Positions 40,694-48,634 of a stretch of 64,000 nucleotides of DNA are shown in pieces (position 1 is the stretch's first letter; each line of letters starts with the position of its first letter). The stretch lies in assembly GCA_035460165.1 (NCBI GenBank), contig DATHWW010000005.1, positions 1 to 64,000 on the forward strand, given 5' to 3'. Source of the stretch: MM2 sp035460165. Lineage in GTDB: Bacteria > Pseudomonadota > Gammaproteobacteria > Burkholderiales > Methylophilaceae. Under the pieces are notes generated by a model, which saw nothing but the letters and a program-made list of their open reading frames with translations, made no database searches and was not told where the DNA came from. The position numbers were made by a program, and so were the translations under genes.

Positions 40694-41311
40694 ATGTCAC
40701 GTTACACCGGCCCCCGGCTGAGAGTGATGCGCGCGCTCGGCGTCGAATTGCCGGGCTTGTCGCGCAAAAGTACCGAAAATCGACCCAATCCACCCGGCCA
40801 GCACGGCGCTTCGGCAGCCCGCCGACGCAAGTCGGACTACGGCATCGCGCTAATCGAAAAGCAGAAGCTGCGTTACAACTACGGCGTCAACGAGCGCCAG
40901 TTGCGCCGCCTGATGGTGGATGCGCGCCACACGCACGGTTCTTCCGGTGCCATCCTGTTACAACTGCTGGAGTCCCGCCTCGATAACGTGGTGTTCCGTG
41001 CCGGACTGGCCCCAACGCTGATCGCCGCGCGCCAATTGGTCAATCACCGCCATTTCATGCTGAACGGCCGCATCGTCAATATTCCTTCGATGCGCTTGCG
41101 CGTCGGCGACGAAATCCAGCTGCGTGAGCGCTCACGCAATATTCCCATGGTGGTTGGCACCATCGCTGAACCTGCGCTGACACGACCAGAATGGTTGAGC
41201 TGGGACGACAAAAAGCTGAGTGCCAAGATCACTCGCCTGCCGGAAGCGGACGAAGTGCCGTTCCCCATCGATATCCAACTAGTGGTGCAGTACTACGCAA
41301 TGCTTGTTTAA
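40694..41311 (+). CDS. Extra ribosomal protein S4 paralogue, cysteine-free type
   Basis: A 205-residue S4 homologue starting MSRYTGPRLRVMRALGVELPG. It has the S4 RNA-binding domain (LLESRLDNVVFRAGLAPTLIAARQLVNH, MLNGRIVNIPSMRLRVGDEI). The whole protein has no cysteine, so the N-terminal zinc site of C+ S4 proteins cannot form. From memory it resembles cyanobacterial/plastid S4 (PGQHG, SDYGIALIEKQKLRYNYGV) more than the usual proteobacterial S4. AGGAG lies eight bases before ATG 40694. It is not in a ribosomal operon but between TonB receptors, downstream of a Fur-like box. It may replace or compete with housekeeping S4 in metal stress. Confidence 0.88.
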   Translation: MSRYTGPRLRVMRALGVELPGLSRKSTENRPNPPGQHGASAARRRKSDYGIALIEKQKLRYNYGVNERQLRRLMVDARHTHGSSGAILLQLLESRLDNVVFRAGLAPTLIAARQLVNHRHFMLNGRIVNIPSMRLRVGDEIQLRERSRNIPMVVGTIAEPALTRPEWLSWDDKKLSAKITRLPEADEVPFPIDIQLVVQYYAMLV

Positions 41312-41334
41312 GTTTTTGTAATTATTTTGTTTTA

Positions 41335-41371
41335 CAGCCAGCCAGCAGAATGATTTTCATGCCAGCCCGCC
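41335..41371 (+). promoter_or_regulatory. CAGCC repeats and Fur-like sequence before the third receptor
   Basis: CAGCCAGCCAGCAG at 41335-41348 overlaps GCAGAAT-G-ATTTTCA at 41345-41359, which matches 10 of 12 fixed Fur-box positions. GCCAGCCCGCC follows at 41361-41371. The region lies 31-67 bases before the start codon. No clear -35/-10 pair is seen, so the receptor may also be read from the upstream S4 transcript. Confidence 0.45.
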
Positions 41372-41401
41372 AATTTAAAAATTCCACAGGGAGTGTGTTG
41401 C

Positions 41402-43573
41402 ATGAAAAAAACGTTCAAACTGCGGCCGCAGTACGCCGCGCTTTTGCTGGCGATTGCCGCTTGGCCGGCCTTCGCAGCCGATGCCGATGCGACTGATACC
41501 GCATCGTCTTCCGCCAGCGAAACCACGCTGCCGGAAGTAGCGGTGCAGGCGGATACGGAAAGCGAAAACCGCTATCAGCCGCTGACTACCAAGACAGCTG
41601 CCAAAATCGAAGCAGAGCTGCGCGATATTCCGCAGACGGTCAACGTGGTCCCGGAAAAGCTGTTCCAGGACCAGGGCGCTCGCTCGATCAACGACGTGCT
41701 ACGCAACGTCCCCGGCGTGGGTTTCAGCAACGGCGACGGCCAGCGCGACCAGGTGACCATCCGCGGCTTTAATGCGATCGCCGACCAGTTCATCGATGGT
41801 GTGCGCGACGATGCGCTCTATTTCCGCGAGCTGGCCAATATCGAACAGGTCGAGGTGCTCAAGGGACCGGCTTCCGTGCTCTATGGACGCGGCTCTTCCG
41901 GTGGCCTGATCAATCGCATCACCAAAAAGCCTACCGATAAGGCGTTCACCGACGTGACCACGACCGTGGGTTCCTGGGCCATGAAGCGCATCGAGGTGGA
42001 TACCAACCAGCCGCTGGGAGAGGCCGTAGCATTCCGCCTCAATGCTGCCGTCGAGGATTCCGGCAGCTTCCGAGATCAGGGATTCACCGAACGCAACTTC
42101 ATCGCGCCCTCGGTGCAATTCGATATTTCCGATAAGACCAAGCTGCTGATTCAGGTTGAAAACCTCGAGGACAAGCGCATTACCGACTTCGGCGTGCCGG
42201 CTATCAATGGACGTCCGGTGGATGTGGATCCGGGTACTTATTACGGCTCCAGCGACGCGCGTAATGACGACTATACCGAGACCGACGTGCTGTCCGGTGC
42301 GGTGACACTGGAGCATCAGTTCAACAATGACTGGAAGCTGAAGAATACCTTCCGCGCCTACGATTACGATCTGAATCGTAACAATACAGTTGTCGACGGG
42401 GTAGCTACCAATACGCTAACTGCAATACGCAGACACAGCTTCATCGATCGTCAGGAGCATGGCTATTTCAACCAGACCGACCTTAGCACCAACGTGGATT
42501 GGCTGGGCATGAAACATGCGTTGCTATTCGGTATGGAGTTGGGATACCAGGACAAGGATGCGCAGTCAGGTAATTACGCCCTCCCCGGCGACGTAGACTT
42601 ATTCAATCCGCAATCGGGCAACAACACTGGTGCCAACCGTACAGTGGCTGTCAACACCAATTCCTTAAGTCAAACGGCCGGCTTCTACGTACAGGATTTG
42701 GTTACGTTGGCCCCCGAGTGGAAGGCGCTGGTGGGTTTGCGCCATGATCGCTTTGACCAAGTAACGGACAATCTGCTTAATGGCGCGCGCTTAAGCCGTA
42801 CCGATAACGAATACAGCCCGCGTGCCGGCTTGGTATATCAACCGACGTCCTGGGCCAGCATGTATGCCTCGTATACGAAGTCGTTCCAGCCCTCGCAAGA
42901 AACTTTTGCGTTGGCGGCCAACAATACCGAAATTGCGCCTGAGGAAACGACCAATTACGAAGTGGGCGCCAAGCTGGATTTCCTGGGTGGCAATCTTTCC
43001 ACGATGATCTCGCTGTTCCGTTTGGAACGGACCGACATCAAATCTACTGATCCAGCAACAAACACGGTAATTCCTGTTGGCGAGCAACGTACCGATGGTC
43101 TGGAACTGTCGGTAAGCGGCCGTCCGGCGCATGGTTGGGACATCACTGCCGGCTATGCTTTCCTGGATGCCGAAATTACTGATTCTCCCAGCAATCAAGG
43201 AGTACGGATTAGTCCGACCGGAACCGCTGGAACCGCTGTGCAGATCCCGCTTGAAGGCAACACTCCCAGCCTGACGCCGCGCCACAGCGCCAACTTGTGG
43301 GTAACGCGCCGCTTCGACAACGGTTTCGGCCTCGGCGGCGGCGTGGTGCTGATGGGCGAGCAATACGCTTCCCCCAGCAACGTGGTGAAACTGCCCGGCT
43401 ATGCACGTGCCGACATGACCGCATTCTACGAAACCAAGAAGTACGAGGTGCGCCTGCTTGTAAACAACATCTTCGATCGTGAATACTTCGTATCTGCCCA
43501 TGGCTCGGTCGATATCGACAACACTCCCGGCGCGCCGCGCAATGCGCAGCTGTCGCTTAAACTGAAATTCTAG
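41402..43573 (+). CDS. TonB-dependent siderophore receptor (third copy)
   Basis: A 723-residue outer-membrane receptor. The signal peptide ends AWPAFAAD near residue 23; TLPEVAVQAD is the TonB-box-like segment. The plug carries LRDIPQTVNVVPEKLFQDQG, RDQVTIRGFNAIADQFIDGVRDD and VEVLKGPASVLYGRGSSGGLINRITKK. The barrel ends NAQLSLKLKF with terminal Phe. It is of the same catecholate-like class as the receptor at 36458 and has no STN domain. The DUF4198 gene follows after ten bases. Confidence 0.92.
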   Translation: MKKTFKLRPQYAALLLAIAAWPAFAADADATDTASSSASETTLPEVAVQADTESENRYQPLTTKTAAKIEAELRDIPQTVNVVPEKLFQDQGARSINDVLRNVPGVGFSNGDGQRDQVTIRGFNAIADQFIDGVRDDALYFRELANIEQVEVLKGPASVLYGRGSSGGLINRITKKPTDKAFTDVTTTVGSWAMKRIEVDTNQPLGEAVAFRLNAAVEDSGSFRDQGFTERNFIAPSVQFDISDKTKLLIQVENLEDKRITDFGVPAINGRPVDVDPGTYYGSSDARNDDYTETDVLSGAVTLEHQFNNDWKLKNTFRAYDYDLNRNNTVVDGVATNTLTAIRRHSFIDRQEHGYFNQTDLSTNVDWLGMKHALLFGMELGYQDKDAQSGNYALPGDVDLFNPQSGNNTGANRTVAVNTNSLSQTAGFYVQDLVTLAPEWKALVGLRHDRFDQVTDNLLNGARLSRTDNEYSPRAGLVYQPTSWASMYASYTKSFQPSQETFALAANNTEIAPEETTNYEVGAKLDFLGGNLSTMISLFRLERTDIKSTDPATNTVIPVGEQRTDGLELSVSGRPAHGWDITAGYAFLDAEITDSPSNQGVRISPTGTAGTAVQIPLEGNTPSLTPRHSANLWVTRRFDNGFGLGGGVVLMGEQYASPSNVVKLPGYARADMTAFYETKKYEVRLLVNNIFDREYFVSAHGSVDIDNTPGAPRNAQLSLKLKF

Positions 43574-43583
43574 GAAACTTATC

Positions 43584-44240
43584 ATGACAAAAACAAACTG
43601 TTTAAAGGCCGCGCTTTTGCTTGCCCTTCTGGCGGCGCTTCCGGCGCAAGCGCATTACATCTGGATCGAGCCGGTCAACGGTGAAGCGCACCTGTGCTTC
43701 GGCGAATACGAAAACGCGCTGCGTGAAAAAACCGGCGGCAAGCTGGACAACATTGCGATGCCGGAAGTGCAAATCAACGATGACAAACGCACAGCCGTGG
43801 CGGTGCAGCGCAAGGCGGATTACATGGCCATCGCAGCCAAGGTCGGCCAGCCGCTGATTGCCCAGGAAATTACGATGAAAGTAAAAGACCTGCGCAAAAA
43901 CAACATCGGTATCGTCAAGCCAATGTATTACACGCGCTTTGCGTCGGCCGAGGCCGAGGGTGCATCGGCGCTGGCGCTTGACATCCAGCCGCTGGGCAAG
44001 GGGCGCGTGCGCGTCAGTCTGCATGGCAAACCGCTGGCGAAAGCCAAACTGAACATTTTTGCTCCCAACCAGTGGGTGCGGGAATATGAAACCGATGCCA
44101 ATGGCGAAGCTGCCATCGATACGCCCTGGCCCGGCTTGTATGTCGTGGAAGTCGTGCATGTCGAATCGGTCAAGGGCGAGTATCAGGGCGATGCCTATGA
44201 AGGCGTCCGTCATGTCGGCACATTGAGTTTTGAGCGTTGA
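43584..44240 (+). CDS. Periplasmic DUF4198 protein
   Basis: A 218-residue exported protein with a signal peptide ending PAQA (residue ~23) and a mature N terminus HYIWIEPVNGEAHLCFGEYE. The His at the new N terminus is typical of DUF4198, a family found beside TonB receptors and nickel/cobalt uptake systems. The C-terminal half (LNIFAPNQWVREYETDANGEAAIDTPWPGLYVVEVVH) looks like an immunoglobulin-like domain. Adjacent to the receptor in one unit, it probably binds or delivers the receptor's metal or ligand; this is inference. Confidence 0.82.
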   Translation: MTKTNCLKAALLLALLAALPAQAHYIWIEPVNGEAHLCFGEYENALREKTGGKLDNIAMPEVQINDDKRTAVAVQRKADYMAIAAKVGQPLIAQEITMKVKDLRKNNIGIVKPMYYTRFASAEAEGASALALDIQPLGKGRVRVSLHGKPLAKAKLNIFAPNQWVREYETDANGEAAIDTPWPGLYVVEVVHVESVKGEYQGDAYEGVRHVGTLSFER

Positions 44241-44309
44241 TTAATTAGGAGAGCATTGACGTCCCTGACGTAATACGGCGTATTCATCGTCAGTTCATGT
44301 TGCTCCTTT

Positions 44310-44339
44310 GAAAGCTGCCGATTGGCAGCTTTCTTTTTT
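44310..44339 (+). terminator. Rho-independent terminator closing the iron island
   Basis: GAAAGCTGCC, loop GATT, GGCAGCTTTC, then six T. Confidence 0.93.
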
Positions 44340-44385
44340 AGGTTTACATTACGCCGATGCAATGCCATAAGCCAAGGGGTGAATA

Positions 44386-44754
44386 ATGAATCAGAAAATG
44401 CTTGAATACCTCGGAGAACATGCGGAAAAGTACCCCAAAAGTCTTGAGCAGCAATTTCCGCATGTATTTCAAAAACTCGTCGAACTATGGGGCACCACCG
44501 ATATGCGGCCCTATTTCGATGAGCTGATCATGAGCAACCGCCCGAACCGGCACGGCTTTCCGCCTGAAGCGGTGACTGAAATCTGGGCACTCAGCAAAGT
44601 CTATTCGACCCTGCATCCCGAACATGAGCCGCCTGAGGGCATCTCGACATTCGGCGACATCTGGAACGCGGACGTCGATGCCGCCCGCGATAGCTGGAAG
44701 CAACAGCAGGCTGTTGAAAAAGAGCAGCCCACCGAGAAAAAGTCCGACAGCTGA
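44386..44754 (+). CDS. Conserved-looking hypothetical protein
   Basis: A 122-residue soluble protein beginning MNQKMLEYLGEHAEKYP. It is mostly helical and charged, with a Lys/Glu-rich tail (VEKEQPTEKKSDS), and has no signal or membrane segment. ELWGTTDMRPYFDELIMSNRPNRHGFPPEAVTEIWALSKVY looks like a compact conserved core. It lies between the iron island and glgP, with 77 bases to the latter. I assign no function. Confidence 0.75.
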   Translation: MNQKMLEYLGEHAEKYPKSLEQQFPHVFQKLVELWGTTDMRPYFDELIMSNRPNRHGFPPEAVTEIWALSKVYSTLHPEHEPPEGISTFGDIWNADVDAARDSWKQQQAVEKEQPTEKKSDS

Positions 44755-44831
44755 GGTACGAGGCCGCCGTTTCTCGCGGGGCGGGTGGCGATTTGTTAAA
44801 CTGCGGGTATTCATGAAAAGGAGCCTGCAGC

Positions 44832-47330
44832 ATGGCCACTCCTCGCAAAACCAATTCTTCCCGTAAAACCGCTTCTCCTCGCCAATACCCGATTAATGCC
44901 GAACAGCACTCCATCGGCAAGTCGCTGGCGAACCACCTGATTTACACCAGCGGCCGGCACGCCGAAGCCGCAACCACGCGCGACTGGTACGAAACCTCCG
45001 CCCACACCGTGCGCGATCACCTGATCGAACGCTGGGTGGAAACCGTTGAAAACTATTACGACAAGGACCCGAAGCGGGTCTATTACCTCTCGCTGGAATT
45101 CCTGATCGGCCGCATGCTTTCCAACGCGGCGCTTAACCTCGGCATCGACAGCCAGGTACGCGACAGCTTGCACGCACTGGGCCAGAACATGGAAGCGGTG
45201 GCTGATATGGAAACCGATGCTGCGCTCGGCAACGGCGGCCTCGGGCGGCTGGCAGCATGTTTTCTCGATTCGATGGCGGCGCTGGACTTGCCCGGCATGG
45301 GCTACGGGATCCGCTATGAATACGGCATGTTCAACCAGCACATCGAAAACGGTCAGCAGGTCGAGCACCCGGACAACTGGCTGCGTTACGGTAATCCTTG
45401 GGAATTCCAGCGGCCGGAACGCTTGTACCCCGTCAAGTTCTACGGCCACGTGGTTGAATTCCAGGCACAGGATGGCAGTGTCGAGCAGCACTGGGTCGAT
45501 TGCGAAACCGTGATGGCGATGGCTTACGACATGCCAGTGCCGGGCTACAGCACCGAAACGGTCAACAACCTGCGCCTCTGGTCGGCCAAGGCCACGCGCG
45601 AATTCAACCTCGACTCCTTCAATGCCGGTGATTACGTCGGAGCGGTAGAAGACAAGACCAGCACCGAGAATCTGTCCAAGGTGCTGTATCCCAACGACGC
45701 TTCAGTGATGGGCCGCGAGCTGCGCTTGCGTCAGCAGTATTTTTTCGTGTCGGCTTCCATCCAGGACATCTTGCATCGCTTTACCCAGGAGCATGATTCC
45801 AATTGGGAGTTGCTGCCGGAAAAGATTGCCATCCAGCTCAACGACACGCACCCGGCCATTGCCGTGGCGGAGATGATGCACGCGCTGGTGGATGTTTACC
45901 GTTTGAAATGGGAGCGCGCCTGGAACCTGACCACGCGTATCTTCGCCTACACCAACCACACGCTGATGCCCGAGGCGCTGGAAACCTGGCCGGTGGAGAT
46001 GTTCGAGCGCGTGCTGCCGCGTCACCTGGACATCATCTACAAGATCAACTACCACTTCCTGCATGACGTGAATCACCGCTTCCCGGGCGATACCGAACTG
46101 CTGGCGCGCGTATCCATCATTGACGAAGAGCACGGCCGCCGCGTGCGCATGGCGCATCTGGCGGTGGTTGGCAGCCACACGGTCAACGGCGTTGCGGCGA
46201 TCCATAGCGATCTGCTGAAAACCACGCTGTTCGCGGATTTCAACCGCATTTTTCCCGGCAAGATCATCAACGTCACCAACGGCATCACGCCGCGCCGCTG
46301 GCTGAACCAATGCAATCCGGGGCTGACCGAACTGATCGCTTCGCGCATCGGTACCGATTTCATCAAGGATCTCTCGCAGCTCGAAAAGCTCGCGCCGTTT
46401 GCCGACGATGCCAAGTTTCGCAAGCTGTTCATGCAGGTCAAGCAGGCCAACAAGCTGCAATTGGTGGAGCGCATCGACCAGCGTCTGGGCATGAAGATCG
46501 ATCCGGAGTCGCTATTCGACGTGCAGGTAAAGCGCATCCACGAATACAAGCGCCAGCTGCTCAATGTGCTGCACGTGATTACGCTGTACAACCGCATCCG
46601 CGCCGGCCAGACCGAAGGCATGGTGCCGCGCACCGTGATTTTTGCCGGCAAGGCGGCGCCGGGTTACCGCATGGCCAAGCTGATCATCCGCCTGATTCTC
46701 GACGTAGCCGGCATGGTCAACCGTGATCCCGCCATCAACGGCTTGCTCAAGGTGGTTTTCTTGCCGAATTACGATGTGTCGTCGGCGGAGCGCATTTTCC
46801 CCGCCAGTGATCTTTCCGAGCAGATTTCTACCGCCGGCACCGAGGCCTCGGGCACCGGCAACATGAAGATGGCGCTCAACGGCGCGCTCACCATCGGCAC
46901 GCTGGACGGCGCCAACATCGAGATCAAGGAAGAGGTCGGCGAGGACAACATCTTCATCTTCGGCCTGACCACGCAGCAAGTCGCTGAGCTGCGCGCGCGC
47001 GGCTACAATCCGTGGGAGTACTACAACGCCAACGCAGAATTGAAACAGGCGCTGGACATGATCGCCGAAGGATTCTTCTCGGTGGAAGAGCCGGAACGTT
47101 ACCAGCCGATATACGAAACCCTGACCTGGAACGGCGATTACTACCTGCTGCTCGCCGACTATGCCAGCTACGTGAAAACGCAGGAAGACGTCAGCGCCCT
47201 ATACCGCAACAAGGACGAATGGGCGCGCCGCGCCATCCTCAATGTCGCGCGTATGGGCAAGTTCTCCAGCGATCGCACCATCCGTGAATACGCGCAAAAG
47301 GTGTGGGGCGTGCAGCCGGTGGAGCGATGA
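44832..47330 (+). CDS. glgP: Glycogen/starch/alpha-glucan phosphorylase
   Basis: An 832-residue enzyme that releases glucose 1-phosphate from stored glucan. GNGGLGRLAACFLDSMA and GYGIRYEYGMFNQ are family motifs; the PLP-lysine site is TEASGTGNMKMALNGALTIGTLDGANIEI near residue 680. AAGGAG precedes the ATG. Length matches E. coli GlgP (815). No other glycogen gene is adjacent. Confidence 0.97.
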   Translation: MATPRKTNSSRKTASPRQYPINAEQHSIGKSLANHLIYTSGRHAEAATTRDWYETSAHTVRDHLIERWVETVENYYDKDPKRVYYLSLEFLIGRMLSNAALNLGIDSQVRDSLHALGQNMEAVADMETDAALGNGGLGRLAACFLDSMAALDLPGMGYGIRYEYGMFNQHIENGQQVEHPDNWLRYGNPWEFQRPERLYPVKFYGHVVEFQAQDGSVEQHWVDCETVMAMAYDMPVPGYSTETVNNLRLWSAKATREFNLDSFNAGDYVGAVEDKTSTENLSKVLYPNDASVMGRELRLRQQYFFVSASIQDILHRFTQEHDSNWELLPEKIAIQLNDTHPAIAVAEMMHALVDVYRLKWERAWNLTTRIFAYTNHTLMPEALETWPVEMFERVLPRHLDIIYKINYHFLHDVNHRFPGDTELLARVSIIDEEHGRRVRMAHLAVVGSHTVNGVAAIHSDLLKTTLFADFNRIFPGKIINVTNGITPRRWLNQCNPGLTELIASRIGTDFIKDLSQLEKLAPFADDAKFRKLFMQVKQANKLQLVERIDQRLGMKIDPESLFDVQVKRIHEYKRQLLNVLHVITLYNRIRAGQTEGMVPRTVIFAGKAAPGYRMAKLIIRLILDVAGMVNRDPAINGLLKVVFLPNYDVSSAERIFPASDLSEQISTAGTEASGTGNMKMALNGALTIGTLDGANIEIKEEVGEDNIFIFGLTTQQVAELRARGYNPWEYYNANAELKQALDMIAEGFFSVEEPERYQPIYETLTWNGDYYLLLADYASYVKTQEDVSALYRNKDEWARRAILNVARMGKFSSDRTIREYAQKVWGVQPVER

Positions 47331-47353
47331 GCCACGTGATTCGGGAGAGAGCC

Positions 47354-48034
47354 ATGAAAACGCTCGCTGCAGTTTTTGCGATGTTTCTTTTCATCGGTCA
47401 GGCAAATGCAGTTGAACTGGCCGACCTCAGTAACCGTGAAGCCGCCGCGGGCCTGAAGGATGCGCTGATTCAGGCCTCCGGCGCTGCCGTCGGCAAGCTC
47501 GGTGTCACCGACGGTTTTTTCAAGAATCCCAAGGTCAAGATTCCATTGCCCAATTCGCTCAAGAAAGCCGAAAAGGCCATGCGCTACTTCGGTATGGGCA
47601 AGCAAGCCGACGAGCTGGTGCTGCGCATGAACCGCGCCGCCGAAACCGCCGTGCCCGAAGCTAAGCCGCTGCTGATCGATGCCGTCAAGAAAATGAGCGT
47701 ACAGGACGCGAAGGACATCCTCACCGGTGCCGACGATGCCGCCACGCAATATTTCAAGAAGGTTACTTCAACTGCATTGACGGCCAAGTTCCTGCCCATG
47801 GTCAAGGAAGCCACGCAGGACGTGCAACTCGCCCAGCAATACAACAAATTCGCCGAGACCGGCATGCAGTACGGGCTGGTGAAAAAGGATCAGGCCAATC
47901 TGGAACAGTACGTCACGCAGAAAACGCTGGACGGGCTTTACCTGATGATGGCGGAGGAGGAGAAGGCGATTCGCAAGGATCCGCTCGGCGCCTCTACCAA
48001 TCTTATAAAGAAGGTATTCGGCGCGATCAATTAA
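47354..48034 (+). CDS. DUF4197 family exported protein
   Basis: A 226-residue protein with signal peptide MKTLAAVFAMFLFIGQANA. The mature part is helical: LKDALIQASGAAVGKLGVTDGFFKNPKVKIPLPNSLKKAEKAMRYFGMGKQADEL is the DUF4197 hallmark, as is GADDAATQYFKKVTSTAL. ATG at 47354 follows GGGAGAGAG and is 23 bases after glgP. Its function is unknown; the genomic neighbour gives no clear clue. Confidence 0.85.
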   Translation: MKTLAAVFAMFLFIGQANAVELADLSNREAAAGLKDALIQASGAAVGKLGVTDGFFKNPKVKIPLPNSLKKAEKAMRYFGMGKQADELVLRMNRAAETAVPEAKPLLIDAVKKMSVQDAKDILTGADDAATQYFKKVTSTALTAKFLPMVKEATQDVQLAQQYNKFAETGMQYGLVKKDQANLEQYVTQKTLDGLYLMMAEEEKAIRKDPLGASTNLIKKVFGAIN

Positions 48035-48052
48035 TAAGGAAGTTCTGAAAAG

Positions 48053-48167
48053 GTCCTTCGACGAGCTCAGGACGAACGACAGCTGCTTGATTCCGTTCGT
48101 GATGAGCTGTTCGACAGTGCTCACGACAGGCCTGTCGAACGCTCTCCTGAGCGAAGGCGAAGGGCAC
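48053..48167. repeat. Interspersed palindromic repeat (CCTTCGACGAGCTCAGGACG type)
   Basis: Two related inverted units: CCTTCGACGAGCTCAGGACG with CCGTTCGTGATGAGCTGTTC, and TGTCGAACGCTCTCCTGAGC close by. Units of this wording (TTCGAC-x-G-x-TCAGGACGAACG) are scattered in intergenic regions of many proteobacterial genomes, from memory. It separates DUF4197 from convergent genes on the minus strand. Confidence 0.7.
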
Positions 48168-48198
48168 GGACGGAATCACTTAACAGAGTTTCCTTAAA

Positions 48199-48411
48199 TT
48201 ACTTCACATACCAATCGATGCTGACGATGTGATTGATATTCACCAACATCCGACCCTTCTTGTCCGGGTTGTTGGATAACCCGACCTTGATAAAATTATC
48301 GGCGACGTTCTCCACGTCGCCTGCCATGCGGAACGATTCGCCGTTGGTCAGGCGTATCGTCGCTTCCGCGCCGGCAATTTCCTTGTTTAGTTCGCTTGCG
48401 AGATCAGACAT
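48199..48411 (-). CDS. Small conserved-looking hypothetical protein
   Basis: A 70-residue soluble protein starting MSDLASELNKEIAGAEATIRLTNGESFRMAGDVENV and ending NINHIVSIDWYVK. AAGGAG lies seven bases before the ATG. The pattern of short beta strands (I-R-L-T-N-G-E-S-F, F-I-K-V-G-L, L-V-N-I-N-H-I-V-S-I-D) suggests an Sm-like or small barrel fold, but I do not recognise the family. It is probably monocistronic. Confidence 0.75.
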   Translation of the reverse strand: MSDLASELNKEIAGAEATIRLTNGESFRMAGDVENVADNFIKVGLSNNPDKKGRMLVNINHIVSIDWYVK

Positions 48412-48634
48412 GATTGCTCCTTGAAGTGATCGGGCGGAATGCCTGAGAAAGGGGCATGGTAACTGAATGGTATGTGGGTCGGTAATGGCTAATGCAGAAA
48501 ATGGGTGGAGTTATTGTTAATGACTCCGACTCCATTTGTTTACGCAAGTATCCGCTGGGGGCAAGTACCATTTTGATTAATAAGGTATTTGGGGGCGCTT
48601 AGTCAATAACAGAGAAAGGAATGCCTTTTCTAAA

